Shown piece by piece: positions 57,272 to 64,000 of a DNA stretch of 64,000 nucleotides. This stretch comes from Burkholderia anthina (GTDB lineage Bacteria > Pseudomonadota > Gammaproteobacteria > Burkholderiales > Burkholderiaceae): positions 1,922,001 through 1,986,000 of the forward strand of contig NZ_CM003768.1 of the NCBI RefSeq assembly GCF_001547525.1, written 5' to 3'. How positions within the stretch are numbered: the stretch's first letter is position 1; each line of letters begins with the position of its first letter. Both the position numbers and the translations under genes were made by a program. Below the pieces are notes generated by a model. The model had not been told where the DNA came from. It was given only the letters and a program-made list of their open reading frames with translations, and searched no databases.

Positions 57272-57322
57272 ACCACAACGCACAAATAACAATGCCCGCA
57301 CGAGGCGGGCATTGTTATTTGT
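57272..57322 (-). terminator. Strong terminator of the tRNA operon
   Basis: On the minus strand, directly after the last tRNA-Asp: an 18-bp perfect stem (ACAAATAACAATGCCCGC and its complement, 57281-57298 and 57304-57321) with a 5-base loop ACGAG. The AT-rich outer half supplies the U-rich side. It is immediately downstream of the tRNA at 57324. Confidence 0.85.
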
Positions 57323-57323
57323 T

Positions 57324-57400
57324 TGGCGGAGCGGACGGGACTCGAACCCGCGACCCCCGGCGTGACAGGCCGGTATTCTAACCGACTGAACTACCGCTCC
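57324..57400 (-). tRNA. tRNA-Asp(GTC), copy 3 (last in operon)
   Basis: 77 bases including encoded CCA. Acceptor GGAGCGG/CCGCTCC, discriminator G, anticodon GTC in CCTGTCACG, T-loop TTCGAGT. It is the last gene of the tRNA operon and the source of the duplicated 3' end seen at 57137-57157. Confidence 0.98.
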
Positions 57401-57473
57401 AGTCTTGCTGCTTGCCTGGCAGGCGTCGGTTACCTCCTGCCGGCGCGTCGTTTGTTCGAACGACGCCGAAATC

Positions 57474-57549
57474 TGGCGTCCCCTAGGGGATTCGAACCCC
57501 TGTACTCACCGTGAAAGGGTGATGTCCTAGGCCTCTAGACGAAGGGGAC
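57474..57549 (-). tRNA. tRNA-Glu(TTC), copy 3
   Basis: 76 bases with CCA. Acceptor GTCCCCT/AGGGGAC, discriminator G, anticodon TTC in CCTTTCACG, T-loop TTCGAAT. Same sequence as the two copies at 57771 and 58065. The spacer to tRNA-Asp (73 bases) is more diverged than in the other two units. Confidence 0.98.
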
Positions 57550-57576
57550 AACGTACTGCTTACATCCTTAACGAGA

Positions 57577-57609
57577 AAGCCCGTTCAAAAAACGCTTTTG
57601 AACGGGCTT
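57577..57609 (-). other. Hairpin between tRNA-Asp copy 2 and tRNA-Glu copy 3
   Basis: 14-bp stem (AAGCCCGTTCAAAA and complement) with a 5-base loop AACGC. It is a terminator-like or processing hairpin, but the following U-run is weak, so read-through to the next Glu-Asp unit is likely. A similar but imperfect hairpin occupies 57873-57903. Confidence 0.7.
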
Positions 57610-57614
57610 CGTTC

Positions 57615-57691
57615 TGGCGGAGCGGACGGGGCTCGAACCCGCGACCCCCGGCGTGACAGGCCGGTATTCTAACCAACTGAACTACCGCTCC
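57615..57691 (-). tRNA. tRNA-Asp(GTC), copy 2
   Basis: 77 bases with CCA, anticodon GTC. It differs from copies 1 and 3 at two sites: a T-stem position (GGGGCTCG rather than GGGACTCG, read on the plus strand) and a D-arm position (ACCAACTG rather than ACCGACTG). The plus-strand G at the first site puts a C in the tRNA that still faces the same T-stem partner, so check pairing by folding; the D-arm change is likely tolerated. Confidence 0.96.
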
Positions 57692-57770
57692 AGCTTTCTG
57701 CACCACCGCCTCCAGGATCTCGTCACGTTCCTGCAGGCGCTGCGACACTTCCATGAAACGCCGCTGAATC

Positions 57771-57846
57771 TGGCGTCCCCTAGGGGATTCGAACCCCTGT
57801 ACTCACCGTGAAAGGGTGATGTCCTAGGCCTCTAGACGAAGGGGAC
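57771..57846 (-). tRNA. tRNA-Glu(TTC), copy 2
   Basis: 76 bases with CCA, anticodon TTC, identical in its tRNA part to the copies at 57474 and 58065. It lies 79 bases upstream of tRNA-Asp copy 2 in transcription order. Confidence 0.98.
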
Positions 57847-57909
57847 AACATACTGCTTACATCTTTAATACAAAAGCCCGCTCAAAAACGTCTTGAACGG
57901 GCTTCGTTC

Positions 57910-57986
57910 TGGCGGAGCGGACGGGACTCGAACCCGCGACCCCCGGCGTGACAGGCCGGTATTCTAACCGACTGAACTACCGCTCC
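57910..57986 (-). tRNA. tRNA-Asp(GTC), copy 1
   Basis: 77 bases with CCA, anticodon GTC, identical to the copy at 57324. It follows tRNA-Glu copy 1 in transcription order after 78 bases. Confidence 0.98.
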
Positions 57987-58064
57987 AGCTTTCTTACCCA
58001 ACCTGCGGGACGTCGGTTACGTTCCCGCAAGCCTCGCGACACTTCCATGAAACGCCGCTGAATC

Positions 58065-58140
58065 TGGCGTCCCCTAGGGGATTCGAACCCCTGTACTCAC
58101 CGTGAAAGGGTGATGTCCTAGGCCTCTAGACGAAGGGGAC
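58065..58140 (-). tRNA. tRNA-Glu(TTC), copy 1
   Basis: 76 bases with CCA, anticodon TTC. First of the three Glu genes in transcription order. An AT-rich 137-base spacer (58141-58277) with small hairpins separates it from tRNA-Ala. Confidence 0.98.
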
Positions 58141-58277
58141 AAAATCTTTTCAGATTTGTCTGACTTTCGCTATTTACTTCCAGTCAACAGCGAAGGCCGA
58201 AATTCTAACTGCTTTGAATCATTTTGTGAAGCATTTATTACTACCGCTGCTTCGCCAATCAATTCGGTTTGTTCTGA

Positions 58278-58353
<76 letters not shown>

Positions 58354-58371
58354 TTGCAGAACAGAAATGAG

Positions 58372-58400
58372 ATTATATGGACCTACTTTGATCTTGTAAA
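58372..58400 (-). promoter_or_regulatory. Sigma-70 promoter of the tRNA operon
   Basis: Minus-strand -35 TTTACA (58400-58395), 17-base spacer, -10 TATAAT (58377-58372). Start predicted near 58365, just before tRNA-Ala. The stretch 58401-58480 up to gltX has no gene. Confidence 0.85.
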
Positions 58401-58480
58401 TACCCTTTTTGCGATTCGTGCGAAATTTTTTGCGAAGCTGCCGCGCGCTCACGCGCAGACAGCTTCAATGACGCACGAAC

Positions 58481-59890
58481 TCAGGCCAGCGCGGCCTCGA
58501 TGCGCGACACCACGACGTCGCGCCCGAACAGCACGAGCACCGCGTCGATCGACGGCGTATGCGTCGTGCCCGCCACCAGCAGACGCACCGGCATCGCGAG
58601 CTGCGGCATCTTCAGCTTGTGCGCGGCGAGCGTCGCCTTCAGCGCGGCGGACACCGCCTCCTTCGTCCACTCGGCCGCCTTCAGCGCGGCGACGAGATCG
58701 GCCAGCGCCGGCCGTACCGCATCGGTCACGTGCTGCGCGAGCGCGTCCGCGTCGGGCGCCGGCACACGATAGAACATCGCCGCGCCTTCCGCGATCTCCT
58801 TGACCGTCGTCGCACGGTCCTTCATCAGGCCGACCACCGCATCGAGCGCCGGGCCCGTCGCGATCGCCGCGTCGTCGATGCCGAGCGCGTCGAGGAACGG
58901 CTTCGCGAGTTCCGCAAGGCGTGCGTTGTCCGCTTCCTTGATGTAGTGCGCGTTCAGCCAGCTCAGCTTGCTGTGGTCGTACTGCGCGGGCGACTTGCCG
59001 AGATGCTCGAGATCGAACCATTCGACGAACTGCTCGCGCGAGAAGATTTCCGCATCGCCGTGCGACCAGCCGAGACGCGCGAGATAGTTGACCACGGCTT
59101 CAGGCAGGAAGCCCGCATCGCGGTACGCCATCACGCTCATCGCGCCATGCCGCTTGCTCATCTTCTCGCCCTGCTCGTTCAGCACGGTCGGCAGGTGCGC
59201 ATAGACGGGCGGCTCGCCGCCGAGCGCCTTCAGGATGTTGAGCTGGCGCGGCGTGTTGTTCACGTGGTCGTCGCCACGGATCACGTGCGTGATGCCCATG
59301 TCCATGTCGTCCACCACCACGCAGAAGTTGTAGATCGGCGTGCCGTCCGGGCGCGCGATCACGAGGTCGTCGAGTTCCTCGTTCGAGATCTCGACACGCC
59401 CCTTCACCGCGTCGTCCCACACGACCGTACCAGTCAACGGATTGCGAAAGCGCAGCACCGGCTTCACGCCGGCCGGCGGCTCCGGCAGCACCTTGCCGGG
59501 CTCCGGACGCCACGTACCGTCGTAGCGCGGCTTCAGGCCGGCCTCGCGCTGGCGTTCGCGCAGCGCGTCGAGTTCCTCGGCCGACATGTAGCACGGATAC
59601 GCGAGGCCCTTCTCGAGCATCTGCGCGAGCACTTCGCGATAGCGGTCCATCCGCTGCATCTGGTAGATCGGACCTTCGTCGAAATCCAGCCCGAGCCATT
59701 GCATCCCTTCGAGGATCGCATCGACCGCTTCCTGCGACGAGCGCTCGACGTCGGTATCCTCGATGCGCAGCACGAACGTGCCTTTCATCTTGCGGGCGAA
59801 CGCCCACGGATAGAGTGCGGAGCGGATGTTGCCGAGGTGGATGAAGCCGGTGGGACTCGGCGCGAAGCGGGTACGGACAGGACGGGTCAT
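58481..59890 (-). CDS. gltX: Glutamyl-tRNA synthetase GltX
   Basis: Charges tRNA-Glu with glutamate. The 469-residue protein starts [20 protein letters not shown]. The class I HIGH-type motif reads HLGN (residues 18-21) and the KMSKS-type motif is KMSKRHG near residue 245. The shape and length fit a full-length GltX rather than the truncated GluQ form. It is upstream of, and on the same strand as, the tRNA-Glu genes it serves. Its promoter is predicted at 60000-60027, and it is divergent from the patatin-like gene. Confidence 0.98.
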   Translation of the reverse strand: MTRPVRTRFAPSPTGFIHLGNIRSALYPWAFARKMKGTFVLRIEDTDVERSSQEAVDAILEGMQWLGLDFDEGPIYQMQRMDRYREVLAQMLEKGLAYPCYMSAEELDALRERQREAGLKPRYDGTWRPEPGKVLPEPPAGVKPVLRFRNPLTGTVVWDDAVKGRVEISNEELDDLVIARPDGTPIYNFCVVVDDMDMGITHVIRGDDHVNNTPRQLNILKALGGEPPVYAHLPTVLNEQGEKMSKRHGAMSVMAYRDAGFLPEAVVNYLARLGWSHGDAEIFSREQFVEWFDLEHLGKSPAQYDHSKLSWLNAHYIKEADNARLAELAKPFLDALGIDDAAIATGPALDAVVGLMKDRATTVKEIAEGAAMFYRVPAPDADALAQHVTDAVRPALADLVAALKAAEWTKEAVSAALKATLAAHKLKMPQLAMPVRLLVAGTTHTPSIDAVLVLFGRDVVVSRIEAALA

Positions 59891-59999
59891 AAACGGTAAC
59901 TCGAACGCCTGGGGCGCATGAATGATTCGACGCGGGACGGTGGCGGCAGCCTGGACAGCAACGGAGCCGGCGACGCCCGGAACGGGAAAGAAGCCGGAA

Positions 60000-60027
60000 T
60001 TATACTCGCGCCGGACATCGCGCCAAG
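60000..60027 (-). promoter_or_regulatory. Probable promoter of gltX
   Basis: Minus-strand -35 TTGGCG (60027-60022), 16-base spacer, -10 TATAAT (60005-60000). The start site would be near 59993, about 100 bases before the gltX ATG. Confidence 0.65.
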
Positions 60028-60169
60028 CGCGCCGCTTGCTTTATGATGTGCGCGCCGCGGCCGCCAGCCGGCGCGGCGCCGGCCGCACGGAACCCGCCGC
60101 GCGGCCTCGGAAACCATCGCAGCCGCGGGCCGCATGACCCGCCGCGCCAAGCCGCCGGAGAACCATTCG

Positions 60170-61087
60170 ATGTCGTCCCCTCGCCTGTCGCGCCGCCACT
60201 TCACGATCGCGTGCGCGTCCGCCAGCCTCGCCGCCTGTACGTCCTTCGGCGACAAGTCCCGCCCCGGCACGGCATTGCCGCAGGAGAAGCCGGTGAAGAT
60301 CGGCATCGCGCTCGGCGGCGGCGCCGCGCGCGGCTTCTCGCACATCGGCGTGCTGAAGGCGCTCGAGGCGCGCGGCATCCCGATCGAGATCGTCGCCGGG
60401 ACGAGCGCGGGCTCGGTGGTCGGCGCGCTCTACGCGTCGGGCATGAACGCGCTGCAGATCAACAAGATCGCCCTCGACATGGACCAGGCGTCGATCAGCG
60501 ACTGGGCGTTGCCGTTCCGCTCGCGCGGCCTGCTGCAAGGCGTGGCGCTGCAGAATTTCCTGAACAAGACGCTCAACAACCGGCCGATCGAGAAGATGGC
60601 GAAGCCGCTCGGCATCGTCGCGACGGACCTGCAAAGCGGCCAGCCGATCCTGTTCCAGCAAGGCAACACGGGGCTCGCGGTGCGCGCGTCGTGCAGCGTG
60701 CCGTCGGTGTTCGAGCCGGTGAAGATCGGCAGCCGCGAATATGTGGACGGCGGCCTCGTGAGCCCGGTGCCCGCATCGTTCGCGCGCAAGATGGGCGCGA
60801 GCTTCGTGATCGCGGTCGACATCTCGGCCCGGCCCGACGGCGCGGCAACCAACAACCCGATCGAGATGCTGCTGCAGACCTTCACGATCATGGGCCAGAC
60901 GATCAAGACCTACGAACTCGACAAGTACGCGGACGTCGTGATTCGCCCGAACCTCGCGGCGATGGGCGGCAGCGACTTCAACCAGCGCAACGCGGCGATC
61001 CTCGCGGGCGAGGAAGCAGTCGCGCGCATCATGCCGGAACTGCAGCGCAAGCTCGCGGCGGCGCGTGGCGTGACTGCCGCCGCATAA
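60170..61087 (+). CDS. Patatin-like phospholipase lipoprotein (RssA-like)
   Basis: Predicted acyl hydrolase. The start MSSPRLSRRHFTIACASASL at 60170 follows GGAG and gives 305 residues. The N-terminus has a twin-arginine-type SRRHF (residues 7-11) and a lipobox LAAC with Cys23, so it looks like a Tat-exported lipoprotein. The patatin core has the oxyanion loop GGGAARG (about 50), the nucleophile elbow GTSAG with catalytic Ser (about 80) and the catalytic DGG in YVDGGLVSP (about 190). It lacks the CBS or cyclic-nucleotide domains of larger relatives. The substrate is unknown. Confidence 0.88.
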   Translation: MSSPRLSRRHFTIACASASLAACTSFGDKSRPGTALPQEKPVKIGIALGGGAARGFSHIGVLKALEARGIPIEIVAGTSAGSVVGALYASGMNALQINKIALDMDQASISDWALPFRSRGLLQGVALQNFLNKTLNNRPIEKMAKPLGIVATDLQSGQPILFQQGNTGLAVRASCSVPSVFEPVKIGSREYVDGGLVSPVPASFARKMGASFVIAVDISARPDGAATNNPIEMLLQTFTIMGQTIKTYELDKYADVVIRPNLAAMGGSDFNQRNAAILAGEEAVARIMPELQRKLAAARGVTAAA

Positions 61088-61177
61088 CACGGTGGGCGGG
61101 AGGCCGCGGCAAGCGCGCCTGCCGGTGGCCGACGGAACGATTTCCGCCTCGTCCGTCGTCCGCGCCGGCCTCAAAAC

Positions 61178-61213
61178 AAAAAACCCTGCCGCCTTCCGGC
61201 GACAGGGTTTTTT
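61178..61213. terminator. Bidirectional terminator between the patatin and NlpC/P60 genes
   Basis: AAAAAACCCTG / CAGGGTTTTTT arms, extended by CGCC/GGCG with one mismatch and a TTCC loop. Runs of A and T on both sides let it work on both strands. It separates two convergent genes. Confidence 0.9.
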
Positions 61214-61241
61214 ATTGTCCGGCCTGACCGACCGGCCAACG

Positions 61242-61913
61242 TCAGTTGCTGCCGTTCGCCGAATCGTCGCCGAGCGTCGCGCGCACGCGCTGACGCAGGT
61301 CTTCGGGCTTCATCGGGAATTCCGATTCGATCCGGCGCGCGCCGGTGAAACGCTTTTCCCAGTAGCCGCTGTCGAGATCGTCGACGCGGACGGTGCTGCC
61401 CGTCGACGGCGAATGCACGAACTTGTTGTCGCCGATGTAGATGCCGACGTGCGAGAACGTGCGGCGCATCGTGTTGAAGAACACGAGATCGCCCGGCTTC
61501 AGGTTGCTCATGCTCACCTTCTCGCCGACACGGCTCATCTCTTCCGCGCGACGCGGCAGCGACATGCCGAGCGTGTCCTGGAACACGTAGCGCACGAAAC
61601 CGCTGCAGTCGAGGCCCGAATCCGGCGAGTTGCCGCCCCAGCGATACCGCACGCCGATCATGTTCAGCGCGCCGACCACCACGTCGCCCGCCTTGCCCGC
61701 CATGCCGGCAAGGAACGACTTCGCGCCGCCGGACGGCTGCGCGCTGGTCTGCTGGAGGGAGGAACCCGACCCGATTTGAGTCGAATTGGTGACATTCTGG
61801 TTAAAACTGCTGACTTCGTCGGCGAACGCGCCGGGAGCTGCTGCGAACAGGGCGCCGATGAATAGCCCGGCGATGGTGCGCGCGCATGCCTGGGTCAGGG
61901 ATCGATGCTGCAT
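61242..61913 (-). CDS. NlpC/P60 family peptidoglycan endopeptidase
   Basis: Cell-wall DL-endopeptidase (C40). The 223-residue protein has a signal peptide (MQHRSLTQACARTIAGLFIG, cut probably after AFA near residue 31), a low-complexity linker (about 32-75) and a C-terminal NlpC/P60 domain. That domain has catalytic Cys in LDCSGFVRYVFQ (about 106), His in FSHVGIYIGDNKFVH (about 155) and a third polar residue at HSPSTG. It is separated from the next gene by an AT-rich 128-base gap. No SH3 or LysM domain is seen. Confidence 0.93.
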   Translation of the reverse strand: MQHRSLTQACARTIAGLFIGALFAAAPGAFADEVSSFNQNVTNSTQIGSGSSLQQTSAQPSGGAKSFLAGMAGKAGDVVVGALNMIGVRYRWGGNSPDSGLDCSGFVRYVFQDTLGMSLPRRAEEMSRVGEKVSMSNLKPGDLVFFNTMRRTFSHVGIYIGDNKFVHSPSTGSTVRVDDLDSGYWEKRFTGARRIESEFPMKPEDLRQRVRATLGDDSANGSN

Positions 61914-62041
61914 TGGTCGATGGAATGTGCTTAAAAATCAGCTGATTGGCGGAAAATTTCGGTCGATACTAGCCAGCGCGTAATCGTTTGTCAAAACAAA
62001 TTAAAAAATACAATCGAGATGGTCAGACCATTGGACGCCTA

Positions 62042-63664
62042 TCACGCTTTCCAGACCGCTTTCAACAGCTTTTGTGTGTAAGGATGTGACGGTCTCGCGA
62101 AGACGTCGGCCACCTCCCCCGACTCGACGACGGCGCCGTCCTGCATCACCGCGACGCGGTGCGCCATCGCGCCGATCACCTCCAGGTCGTGGCTGATGAA
62201 GACGTAGCCGAGGTTGTATTTCTGTTGCAAATTCGCGAGCAGCTTCAGCACCTGCTGCTGGATCGACACGTCGAGCGCCGAGGTCGGCTCGTCGAGGATC
62301 AGGATGCGCGGCTCCAGCACCAGCGCCCGCGCGATCGCGATCCGCTGGCGCTGGCCGCCCGAGAATTCGTGCGGATAACGGTGCAGCACCGTACGGTCGA
62401 GGCCGACTTCGCGCAGCACCGCGAGCGATTTCGCGCGGCGCGCATCGGGCGTCATGTCCGGGCGGTGCAGCTCGAGCCCCTCGCCGACGATCCGCTCGAT
62501 CGTGTGACGCGGCGAAAGCGAACTGAACGGATCCTGAAAGACCACCTGCATGTTCGAGCGCAGCGCGGTCTGCTCGCGGCCGCGATAGGTCGACAGCGCG
62601 CGCCCCTGGAATTCGATCTCGCCGCCGGCCGTCTTCTGCAGCCCGAGCAGCGCCATCGCGAGCGTCGACTTCCCCGATCCCGATTCGCCGACGATCCCGA
62701 GCGTTTCGCCCTGCCGCACCGACACCGACACGTCGGCCACGGCCGTCACCGGCACCGTGCCGAACCAGCCCGCGAAGCCCGGCCGCTTGCGCGCGAACTG
62801 CACGCTCACGTGACGCGCGTCGAGCACGACGGGCGCGATCGGCATCACCGGCGTGACCGCGCGCTGCGGCCGGCTGTTCAGCAGCCGCTGCGTATACGGA
62901 TGCTCGGGCGCCGCGAAGATCCGCTCGACGGGCCCGCTCTCGACCAGCCGGCCGTGCTCCATCACCGCGACGCGCTGCGCGAAGTGCCGCACGAGATTCA
63001 GGTCATGCGTGATCAGCAGGATCGCCATCCCGCGCTTTTCCGCTTCCTCGCGCTGCAGTTCCAGCAGCAGATCGACGATCTGCGCGCGGATCGTCACGTC
63101 GAGCGCGGTGGTCGGCTCGTCGGCGAGCAGCAGGCGCGGCCGGCACGCGAGCGCCATCGCGATCATCGCGCGCTGCCGCTGGCCGCCCGACAACTGGTGC
63201 GGGTAGCTGTCGACGCGCTTGTCCGGCTCCGCGATGCCGGTGCGCGCGAGCAGCGCGATCGCCCGCTTGCGCGCCTCCACGGCCGATACGCCGTCGTGCA
63301 GCACGATCGTCTCGCCGATCTGCACGCCGATCGTATACAGCGGATTGAGCGCCGTCATCGGCTCCTGGAAGATCATCGCGATGTCCGAGCCGCGCAGCCC
63401 GCGCATCTCGCGCTCGCTCCTGGCCGCCAGATCCTGCCCCGCGAAGCGGATCGCGCCCGTGACCTCGGCGTCGCGCAGCAACCGCAGGATCGACAGCGCG
63501 GTCACGCTCTTGCCGGACCCCGACTCGCCGACGAGCGCGACGCGCTCGCCGCGCCCGATCGCGAGCGTCACGTCGTCCACCGCGACCGTGTCGCCGAAAC
63601 GGACGTGCAGACGCTCGAGCGACAGCAGCGGCTCGTGTTGCGTCGATACGGTCGACTCGCTCAT
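62042..63664 (-). CDS. yejF: Oligopeptide ABC transporter, double ATP-binding protein YejF
   Basis: Energises uptake of peptides (in E. coli also microcin C). The start [20 protein letters not shown] at 63664 gives 540 residues with two complete cassettes. The first has Walker A GESGSGKS, signature [12 protein letters not shown] and Walker [13 protein letters not shown]. The second has [27 protein letters not shown] and [10 protein letters not shown]. The ATG overlaps the yejE stop as ATGA. Confidence 0.94.
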   Translation of the reverse strand: MSESTVSTQHEPLLSLERLHVRFGDTVAVDDVTLAIGRGERVALVGESGSGKSVTALSILRLLRDAEVTGAIRFAGQDLAARSEREMRGLRGSDIAMIFQEPMTALNPLYTIGVQIGETIVLHDGVSAVEARKRAIALLARTGIAEPDKRVDSYPHQLSGGQRQRAMIAMALACRPRLLLADEPTTALDVTIRAQIVDLLLELQREEAEKRGMAILLITHDLNLVRHFAQRVAVMEHGRLVESGPVERIFAAPEHPYTQRLLNSRPQRAVTPVMPIAPVVLDARHVSVQFARKRPGFAGWFGTVPVTAVADVSVSVRQGETLGIVGESGSGKSTLAMALLGLQKTAGGEIEFQGRALSTYRGREQTALRSNMQVVFQDPFSSLSPRHTIERIVGEGLELHRPDMTPDARRAKSLAVLREVGLDRTVLHRYPHEFSGGQRQRIAIARALVLEPRILILDEPTSALDVSIQQQVLKLLANLQQKYNLGYVFISHDLEVIGAMAHRVAVMQDGAVVESGEVADVFARPSHPYTQKLLKAVWKA

Positions 63665-64000
63665 CGCTGCCCTCCCGCGGCGCGCACCGAATCGGCGATC
63701 CGCGTGTCGAGCGCGTTGCGCAACGCATCGCCCATGAAGGTCAGCAGCAGCAGCGTCGCGACCAGCACGCCGAACGTCGACAGCGAGATCCACCACGCAT
63801 CGAGATTGCCCTTGCCCTGCGCGAGCAACTCGCCCAGGCTCGGCGTCGGCGGCGGTACGCCGAGGCCGAGGAAATCGAGGCTGGTGAGCGCGAGGATCGA
63901 GCCGCTCATCCGGAACGGCAGGAACGTGATCACCGGCGTCAGACTGTTCGGCAGCACGTGGCGCCAGATGATCTGCCAGTTCGTCAGCCCCATCGCGCGG
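63661..64000 (-). CDS. yejE: Peptide ABC transporter permease YejE (5' end outside window)
   Basis: Only the C-terminal 113 codons are visible. The read-in segment carries the permease EAA-type loop (MGLTNWQIIWRHVLPNSLTP) and two or three membrane segments (ILALTSLDFLGLGVP; WWISLSTFGVLVATLLLLTF), ending [15 protein letters not shown]. The stop overlaps yejF. The start, the rest of the permease and probably yejA/yejB lie beyond position 64000. Confidence 0.9.
   Translation of the reverse strand, partial: RAMGLTNWQIIWRHVLPNSLTPVITFLPFRMSGSILALTSLDFLGLGVPPPTPSLGELLAQGKGNLDAWWISLSTFGVLVATLLLLTFMGDALRNALDTRIADSVRAAGGQR

Larger units (their letters stand above)
56985..57323. other. Non-coding gap with decayed tRNA-Asp/terminator duplication
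   Basis: No gene is supported in this 339-base stretch. It holds two copies of a 39-base terminator block (57086-57124 and 57272-57310, one mismatch), each followed by the last 21 bases of tRNA-Asp (57137-57157 and 57324-57344). The first tRNA copy stops there and changes to unrelated sequence, including the inverse of the T-arm (CGAGTCCCG at 57202-57210) and two GC hairpins. Confidence 0.85.

Noticed and set aside
57086-57344. A complete integrated element beside tRNA-Asp
   Set aside because: The repeats enclose only 114 bases with no integrase or cargo, so at most a scar is present.

Overview
The window looks like an ordinary core stretch of the main chromosome of a Burkholderia, most likely Burkholderia cepacia complex. 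The evidence is high GC content with strong G/C third positions, the proteins encoded, and gene orders typical of the genus (lpxB-lpxA-fabZ-lpxD-skp-bamA-rseP-dxr-cdsA-uppS-frr-pyrH-tsf-rpsB; smc-zipA-ligA-def; dapC-dapD-yffB-dapE-prmB; aceA and aceB close together). The species cannot be settled by eye. I see no prophage, transposase, CRISPR array, restriction system, toxin-antitoxin pair or secondary-metabolite cluster.

Layout. 1-14250 (minus): a very long envelope and translation block. It runs from rpsB and tsf through pyrH, frr, undecaprenyl-PP and CDP-diglyceride synthesis, dxr, the RseP protease, BamA and Skp to lipid A and fatty-acid genes, so it couples outer-membrane assembly with lipid A, isoprenoid and phospholipid precursors. 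14628-19967 (plus): map, glnD and a pseudouridine synthase with an unusual repeated tail. 20050-27697 (minus): smc, a ZipA-like division protein, ligA and def. 27837-28778 (minus): an EamA-type exporter. 28938-33591 (plus): lysine/diaminopimelate genes plus prmB. 33735-43220: a phospholipase-D-type synthase, glutathione peroxidase, an ABC-F ATPase, a small unknown protein, radA, alr, lplT and thiD. 43239-46480 (minus): tightly overlapped tsaB-rimI-uracil-DNA glycosylase-DUF1853. 46636-48807: acyl-CoA-binding protein and an RhlE-like helicase with a long leader.

49196-54798 holds the two glyoxylate-shunt enzymes, isocitrate lyase and malate synthase, separated by a universal stress protein, a LysR regulator and a haloacid-dehalogenase-type protein. 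54929-56984 has a gamma-glutamylcyclotransferase-like protein, an AraC regulator and an acetyltransferase. 57086-58377 is a minus-strand tRNA operon, Ala(GGC) followed by three tandem Glu(TTC)-Asp(GTC) units, with a clear promoter, a strong terminator and, beyond it, a decayed copy of the tRNA-Asp 3' end. gltX, the synthetase for tRNA-Glu, lies just upstream. The end of the window has a patatin-like lipoprotein, an NlpC/P60 hydrolase and the yejF/yejE peptide-uptake genes, yejE being cut by the window edge.

No convincing undescribed system is present. The best leads are the tRNA triplication with its truncated tRNA-Asp/terminator duplicate, the long structured leader of the RhlE-like helicase, the rpsB leader, and the 46-residue repeat array fused to the pseudouridine synthase. 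All coordinates come from reading the sequence; no database search was run, and family names rest on motif recognition.
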